Positions 34,838 through 38,762 of a DNA stretch of 38,762 nucleotides are shown here, piece by piece. How positions within the stretch are numbered: position 1 is the first letter of the stretch; each line of letters opens with the position of its first letter. Source of the DNA: an uncultured Lachnospiraceae bacterium (GTDB taxonomy: Bacteria > Bacillota > Clostridia > Lachnospirales > Lachnospiraceae). The stretch lies in assembly GCA_934351925.1 (NCBI GenBank), contig CAKRJT010000027.1:1-38762 (forward strand), given 5' to 3'. The position numbers and the translations under genes were made by a program. Below the pieces are notes generated by a model that made no database searches, was not told the DNA's origin, and saw only the letters and a program-made list of their open reading frames with translations.

Positions 34838-35608
34838 TCAGTCACCTAAATCTTTCTTCCCTGTTGCAAGCACCGTGAGCGTATCTGCAATCTTGCGGTA
34901 AAACTCGTCCCCCGTGTCATCCCCACGGTAAATCTGGTGAAATACCTCTCCGTCCTTTATGAACAATACTCTCCCCGCGCGGCTTGCCGCCTTAGCCGAA
35001 TGTGTCACCATGAGAATGGTCTGCCCCTTCTCATTAATCTCTCCAAAGAGCCTTAACAGCTCATCCGTCGACTTGGAATCCAGCGCCCCGGTCGGCTCAT
35101 CTGCAAGTATCAGGCTCGGATTAATTATCAGTGCCCTCGCCACCGCCGCCCTCTGCTTCTGACCGCCCGACACCTCATACGGATATTTTTTTAACAACGG
35201 TTCAATTCCAAGCTGCACCGCAAGCGGTATCAGTCTCCGCTTCATCTCCGCATGCTTCTCTCCCGCAAGCACCAGCGGAAGGTATATATTGTCCTCCAGC
35301 GTAAATGTGTCGAGCAGGTTGAAATCCTGGAACACAAAGCCAAGCTTATCCCGCCTTAGCTGTGAAATCTCCTTCTCACTCAGCTCCGACAAATCCTGAC
35401 CCTCGAGCCTTATCCTTCCGCCTGTCGGCTTATCGAGCGCCGCCAGAATATTCAACAGCGTTGTCTTACCTGACCCCGACTCACCCATAACAGCCACATA
35501 CTCGCCCTTCTCCACGGCAAAGGACACATTCCTAAGTGCCTCCACCTTATTCCCGCCGAATCTTGTGGTGTATGTTTTTTTGATATTTGCTGCCTCTAAT
35601 AAACTCAT
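34838..35608 (-). CDS. BceA-like ABC transporter ATP-binding protein
   Basis: A 256-residue ATPase of the MacB/BceA group. Walker A is GESGSGKTT, the Q loop is in FVFQDFNLLDTF, the signature is VSGGQKQR, Walker B is LILADEPTGALDS and the switch is MVTHSAKAA. It drives the BceB-like permease encoded next. The ATG at 35608 is chosen because GGAGG lies 5 bases upstream; an upstream in-frame start would include it. About 180 bp upstream lie 21-bp-period repeats matching those before the response-regulator gene. Confidence 0.93.
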   Translation of the reverse strand: MSLLEAANIKKTYTTRFGGNKVEALRNVSFAVEKGEYVAVMGESGSGKTTLLNILAALDKPTGGRIRLEGQDLSELSEKEISQLRRDKLGFVFQDFNLLDTFTLEDNIYLPLVLAGEKHAEMKRRLIPLAVQLGIEPLLKKYPYEVSGGQKQRAAVARALIINPSLILADEPTGALDSKSTDELLRLFGEINEKGQTILMVTHSAKAASRAGRVLFIKDGEVFHQIYRGDDTGDEFYRKIADTLTVLATGKKDLGD

Positions 35609-35790
35609 ATTATCCTCCATTCTGACCGTCACCGGCAATTATATATTTTCATCTTATAATGCCTTACAACAGACAATTTCCTTTCGCCACATGAAATTTC
35701 TTTCATTTCAAAGCTATTATATCTCATTTATCTTTTCCCTCCCCACAGCATTACTATAACAAAAAAGGAAATGAAGCTCCATCTAATCGG

Positions 35791-35827
35791 CTTACATTTC
35801 CTTATGCAAAACTTACATTTGTGTAAG
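35791..35827 (-). promoter_or_regulatory. Putative response-regulator operator before the BceA-like gene
   Basis: CTTACAT occurs at 35791-35797 and 35812-35818, exactly 21 bp apart (two helical turns), and the second forms the dyad CTTACA-N4-TGTAAG (35812-35827). About 33 bp downstream on the minus strand is a -10-like TATAGT (35753-35758) with no recognisable -35, as in activator-dependent promoters. Confidence 0.5.
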
Positions 35828-35836
35828 AATTGGCTT

Positions 35837-36352
35837 CTATCTTTTCTTTCTGAACACTCCCATAGAAAACAAAAGCCAGATAATCCCCACGACCACCGCA
35901 ATCCAGCTAAGTATCATCAAAAATTGCAAATCATAGTACTCAACAAAATATCTGAAACTATGTGCAACATGGTTACTGTCCCACTCAAACACTCTGTGTC
36001 CATTTTGAATGTAACTGTATGGAATTGGCACCTCCACAAAGCGTGAAACAATGTAAATGACAAAATTAACAATAAGACCAAATGACATGCAAACAGTAGC
36101 TTTTACCTTATTGCTGAATTTACCCCCTGCTTTTGTCTCATTATTTTCCGTTGGTTCTATGCCTTTTAAAATATAATCTGTGGTGACTCCAAAATAATCG
36201 CTCATCAAAATCACTTTTTCCAAATCGGGAATTGACTGTTCGCTCTCCCATTTAGAAACAGCCTGTCTGGATACCCCCACCACATCGGCGAACTGCTCCT
36301 GCGATATGCCTTTTGCCTTTCTTAGCTTTTGTATTCTGTCCGCAATATTCAT
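35837..36352 (-). CDS. XRE-family regulator with C-terminal membrane helices
   Basis: A 171-residue protein. An N-terminal helix-turn-helix (IADRIQKLRKAKGISQEQFA and VVGVSRQAVSKWE, residues 3-37) is of the type common in Firmicutes immunity and stress regulators. After a polar linker come two hydrophobic segments, at about 88-107 and 143-164, so the DNA-binding domain appears tethered to the membrane. It lies between the sensor kinase and the ABC genes, an unusual place in Bce modules. The ATG follows AGGAGG. Palindromes with CAACCG half-sites lie upstream and may be its own operators. Confidence 0.88.
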   Translation of the reverse strand: MNIADRIQKLRKAKGISQEQFADVVGVSRQAVSKWESEQSIPDLEKVILMSDYFGVTTDYILKGIEPTENNETKAGGKFSNKVKATVCMSFGLIVNFVIYIVSRFVEVPIPYSYIQNGHRVFEWDSNHVAHSFRYFVEYYDLQFLMILSWIAVVVGIIWLLFSMGVFRKKR

Positions 36353-36397
36353 ATTGTATCGTCCTCCTGTATTTTATAGGCACAATATAGCAATAAT

Positions 36398-36448
36398 TGC
36401 GGTTGCATATCCACCAACCGCACCTTGAACCTTGTCAACCGACGGTTG
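36398..36448 (-). promoter_or_regulatory. CAACCG palindromes upstream of the membrane XRE gene
   Basis: TGCGGTTG-N9-CAACCGCA (36398-36422) and CAACCG-N1-CGGTTG (36436-36448) share the same half-site. They lie between the kinase stop and the XRE start, close to a minus-strand TTGACA (36433-36438). A T run follows on the + strand, so a hairpin role is also possible. Confidence 0.55.
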
Positions 36449-36505
36449 CGGTGTCTTTTTTTGAATTGCTTCTAGTATCTGTCTGATAATTACACAATAT
36501 CAAAG

Positions 36506-37540
36506 CTACTCAACCTCAAGCTTATCTCTTTCAAGCCCTATGATTATGGTTGTCCCATGCCCCGCAGCTGACTCCACCTTGATGCTGTGCCCGAGATTGT
36601 CGCATATCCGCCTGCACAGATACAGCCCTATTCCGCTCGCCTTTCTGTCAGCCCGTCCGTTAAAGCCCGTGTATCCCTTATCGAATATCCTCGGCAAATC
36701 CTCAGCCGCGATGCCTATTCCGGTGTCACTTATCACAAGCCTGTCCCCGTCACATTTGATGCTGATGCTCCCCGCAGAAGTATATTTCACCGCATTTGAC
36801 AAAACCTGCTCCACCACGAAGCTGAGCCATTTCTCATCGGTGAGCGCAACCTCGTCTGTCTGCTCATACTCAAGCGAAAGCTTCTTCATTATGAACTGTG
36901 GCGCAAGCCTTCGCACTGCCGGGCGAATAATGTCATCAACCCTGTATTCCTTAATCACATAGTCCGTGAAATCCGAATCAAGCCTCAAAAAGCACAGCAC
37001 CATCTGAACATACTGTTCCACCCTGAACAGCTCCGCGCGCAGCCTCCTTGAATCCTCCGAATCCTCCTTCTGTAATATCAAATGCATTGAGGCAATCGGC
37101 GTCTTAATCTGGTGCACCCACATGGTATAGTAGTCGACCATGTCCGAATATCTCATGTTCATGGAGTCATTTAACCTCATTCCCCCATTTTTAAGACGTT
37201 CAATTATTTCAAGAAGCTCATTTTCTATCTCATCAGTAGTGTTCAACTGTTTTCTTATCTCGGCGTTATCCAGTATCTTTACGAACTCACTGTCATCTCC
37301 GACCGTTTTTTGCAGGATATCCTGCATATTTTTCCATTTTCGGTATTCCATGCATGCCTCAATGACATACACCGCTAACAATATCACCGCACAGAGCAAC
37401 GCAGGATACGCCGCCGCGGCAAATGTTATATCGTACATCAAAAATGTGAACATAAATATCGTTCCGCATACCAAAAGCATCAAAAACGACTTCTTTTTAC
37501 CTATAATATATCTCAAAATAAAATGAATTTGTTTGTTCAT
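36506..37540 (-). CDS. BceS-like intramembrane-sensing histidine kinase
   Basis: A 344-residue sensor kinase. Two membrane helices lie within residues 15-65 with almost no extracellular loop, as expected of kinases that sense through a partner transporter. The phospho-acceptor is His143 in MWVHQIKTPIASM. The ATPase domain has the N box EQVLSNAVKYT, and SDTGIGIAAEDL and ASGIGLYLCRR. It should phosphorylate the response regulator encoded upstream. The ATG at 37540 is chosen for GGGGA 5 bases upstream; a more upstream in-frame ATG would make the protein cover an 8-bp hairpin that belongs to the intergenic array. Confidence 0.92.
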   Translation of the reverse strand: MNKQIHFILRYIIGKKKSFLMLLVCGTIFMFTFLMYDITFAAAAYPALLCAVILLAVYVIEACMEYRKWKNMQDILQKTVGDDSEFVKILDNAEIRKQLNTTDEIENELLEIIERLKNGGMRLNDSMNMRYSDMVDYYTMWVHQIKTPIASMHLILQKEDSEDSRRLRAELFRVEQYVQMVLCFLRLDSDFTDYVIKEYRVDDIIRPAVRRLAPQFIMKKLSLEYEQTDEVALTDEKWLSFVVEQVLSNAVKYTSAGSISIKCDGDRLVISDTGIGIAAEDLPRIFDKGYTGFNGRADRKASGIGLYLCRRICDNLGHSIKVESAAGHGTTIIIGLERDKLEVE

Positions 37541-37552
37541 ATTAATCCCCAT

Positions 37553-37609
37553 GTCACTGCTTTTGCAGTGACTCAAATAGTAATGAAAAACGTGCTTTTT
37601 ACGTGTTTT
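37553..37609. repeat. Diverged double-hairpin repeat, copy 3
   Basis: GTCACTGC/GCAGTGAC (37553-37572) has a TTTT loop. The linker CTCAAATAGTA resembles that of copies 1 and 2, and an imperfect second hairpin around ACGT (37585-37609) follows. It lies directly before the kinase ribosome binding site on the mRNA. Confidence 0.55.
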
Positions 37610-37611
37610 CT

Positions 37612-37684
37612 AATAGTTCAGCTAGCTGAACTATTGTGAAATTGTAATACATCTTAGGCAATGTTTTTTATTGTCTTAGATGTA
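37612..37684. repeat. Perfect 24-bp palindrome and adjacent 15-bp hairpin
   Basis: 37612-37635 is a perfect palindrome (AATAGTTCAGCT and its complement). 37648-37662 pairs with 37670-37684 (TACATCT...AGATGTA) over 15 positions with one mismatch and one G-U, around a T-rich loop. Both lie in the regulator-kinase gap. Confidence 0.88.
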
Positions 37685-37698
37685 TTTTTCACACTATA

Positions 37699-37788
37699 CC
37701 CCTGCATACAGCAAGCATTGCTTGCTGTACTGCCTCAAATAAGTAGTTTGAAAGTTTCACTTTCAAACTTATACCCATGCATACTGCA
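37699..37788. repeat. Double-hairpin repeat, copy 2, with partial third unit
   Basis: ACAGCAAGCA/TGCTTGCTGT (37708-37728) and AGTTTGAAAG/CTTTCAAACT (37745-37769) are joined by ACTGCCTCAAATAAGT. Compared with copy 1 both hairpins carry paired changes that keep pairing. A fragment resembling the start of the element, ATGCATACTGCA, follows at 37777-37788, just after the regulator stop on the mRNA. Confidence 0.9.
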
Positions 37789-37792
37789 CATC

Positions 37793-38470
37793 TTAATCCG
37801 CCTGCACAATATATCCCACTCCGAACTTCGTCCCTATAAAATCATTGAGTCCCACATTATCAAGCTTCTTTCTTAGCCTATTCACATTGACTGTGAGGGT
37901 ATTCTCATCGACAAAGCTGTCGCTCTCCCACAGCTTCTCCATAAGACTCTCCCGGCTGACCACCTTGCCCCTGTTCTCCATAAGCGTTAGAAGTATCTTA
38001 TACTCGTTCTTGCTCAGGTCTATATTTTTCCCCTGATAAGTGAGGGTATTGTCCGCCATGTTGAGCATCGCTCCCTTGTGCTCAATGATGCTCACCGACG
38101 CCGCAAAATCATAGCTTCGTCTCAGCATCGCCGACAGCTTGGCAATAAGCACATTCCTGTCAAACGGCTTCGCGATAAAATCATCTGCTCCCATATTCAT
38201 CGCCATTAGTATATTCATATTGTCCGATGCCGACGATAGAAATATTATCGGTAGCTTGGACACATTTCTTATCCGGCTGCACCAATAATACCCGTCAAAA
38301 TACGGCAGTGATATGTCAAGCATAACCAGATGCGGCTGCACATTGGCAAACTCCGCCATTATATTCTCAAAATTCTTTGCAATATGCACCTCAAGCCCCC
38401 AGCCTGCGGCATAATCTGCAATCTCCTTTGCAATCCCTGCGTCGTCCTCTACCAGCAATATTTTATACAT
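37793..38470 (-). CDS. BceR-like OmpR-family response regulator
   Basis: A 225-residue regulator. The receiver domain (1-115) has the acidic pair Asp9-Asp10, phosphorylatable Asp52 in VMLDISLP, and the KPF Lys near residue 102. A winged-helix DNA-binding domain follows (about 130-225), with LSKNEYKILLTLMENRG and the recognition part ENTLTVNVNRLRKKL. It should receive phosphate from the kinase encoded 250 bp downstream and activate the ABC genes, and probably itself, through the 21-bp-period repeats. It has its own promoter at 38507-38535. Confidence 0.94.
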   Translation of the reverse strand: MYKILLVEDDAGIAKEIADYAAGWGLEVHIAKNFENIMAEFANVQPHLVMLDISLPYFDGYYWCSRIRNVSKLPIIFLSSASDNMNILMAMNMGADDFIAKPFDRNVLIAKLSAMLRRSYDFAASVSIIEHKGAMLNMADNTLTYQGKNIDLSKNEYKILLTLMENRGKVVSRESLMEKLWESDSFVDENTLTVNVNRLRKKLDNVGLNDFIGTKFGVGYIVQAD

Positions 38471-38506
38471 TTATCCGCTCCCCACCATCCTTAAAAATAT
38501 ACATTA

Positions 38507-38535
38507 AATATAGTATGATTTCATGGGTATTTCAA
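38507..38535 (-). promoter_or_regulatory. Promoter of the response-regulator gene
   Basis: Minus strand -35 TTGAAA (38530-38535), 17-bp spacer, -10 TATATT (38507-38512), about 37 bp upstream of the ATG. Confidence 0.75.
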
Positions 38536-38586
38536 TCTTTTTCTTAATAGCTTATTATTTATCTTCTTAACAAAATTACCGGCTGT

Positions 38587-38614
38587 TTTACATTTCTTAA
38601 TATTTTCTTTACAT
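38587..38614 (-). promoter_or_regulatory. 21-bp-period direct repeat before the response-regulator gene
   Basis: TTTACAT occurs at 38587-38593 and 38608-38614, 21 bp apart, matching the CTTACAT pair at 35791 and 35812. It lies about 50 bp upstream of the promoter, consistent with autoregulation. Confidence 0.45.
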
Positions 38615-38633
38615 CATTTTGAGTTAATTCCAA

Positions 38634-38663
38634 CAAAAAAACCGCAGCACATCGGCTGCGGTT
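38634..38663 (-). terminator. Terminator of the rRNA operon
   Basis: On the minus strand AACCGCAGC (38655-38663) pairs with GCTGCGGTT (38640-38648) around a 6-nt loop, followed by a U run. It lies 63 bp after the 23S 3' end. Confidence 0.92.
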
Positions 38664-38725
38664 AAATTCTTGTTCCTTCAAAACTACACATTAAATTATC
38701 AGATATTTTAACCTGAACCATTTCT

Positions 38726-38762
38726 GGTCAAGCCCTCGACCTATTAGTATTGGTCAGCTGCA
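38726..38762 (-). rRNA. 23S rRNA, 3' end (cut by the window edge)
   Basis: The minus strand reads CAGCTGACCAATACTAATAG then GTCGAGGGCTTGACC, the conserved 3' terminus of bacterial 23S rRNA. The rest lies beyond the window. No 5S rRNA is present between it and the terminator. Confidence 0.93.

Noticed and set aside
38640..38726. 5S rRNA after the 23S 3' end
   Set aside because: The space is under 90 bases, lacks 5S motifs and contains the terminator.

Overview
The window reads as chromosomal DNA of an anaerobic Firmicute, most likely a Lachnospiraceae member related to Roseburia, Lachnospira or Agathobacter. This rests on the protein families (PepF, GltBD, a BceRSAB-like module, many GGDEF/EAL/HD-GYP/PilZ proteins, intracellular pectin enzymes), strong AGGAGG ribosome binding sites, sigma-A promoters and U-tract terminators. 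I cannot fix the genus. Only two genes and one candidate RNA lie on the + strand; all else is on the - strand. No phage, transposase or CRISPR array was seen.

Layout: tRNA-Gly(GCC) with its own promoter (5-146); oligoendopeptidase F (259-2058); a tandem-GNAT protein on + (2229-3116) whose end overlaps gltD; the gltB-gltD glutamate synthase operon (3110-9154) with promoter, palindrome and an upstream terminator; a c-di-GMP pair, PilZ then HD-GYP (9813-11524); a 730-bp intergenic region with back-to-back promoters, a candidate structured RNA and three 16-bp tandem repeats; a DUF3810 membrane zincin on + (12259-13413); a Y-family polymerase/YolD/XRE operon (13392-15410) whose polymerase appears to start with ACG; a GH105 pectin hydrolase; a znuACB zinc importer with a promoter-proximal palindrome (16598-19504); a small unknown gene and a membrane PAS-GGDEF-EAL protein (19672-22293); a phosphonate-type importer phnDCEE (22419-26271); a 42-aa membrane peptide, a ZIP transporter and a GH28 enzyme (26434-28908); a DEAD-box helicase behind a PAS-GAF-GGDEF diguanylate cyclase (29453-32517); a Bce-type antimicrobial peptide sensing and resistance module (32653-38470); and the 3' end of a 23S rRNA gene (38726-38762).

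Themes: cyclic-di-GMP turnover (one cyclase with intact GGDEF, one EAL protein, one HD-GYP protein, one PilZ receptor); metal import (ZnuACB, ZIP); pectin oligomer use (GH105, GH28); and peptide-antibiotic defence. The most unusual material is non-coding. The Bce module carries a repeated double-hairpin element in two intra-operon gaps, with compensatory base changes between copies, plus further palindromes. Its regulator gene and its ABC genes share a 21-bp-period direct repeat that could be the response-regulator operator. The 11.7-12.0 kb region holds five alternating complementary segments and shares a motif set with a second locus at 29.2 kb.
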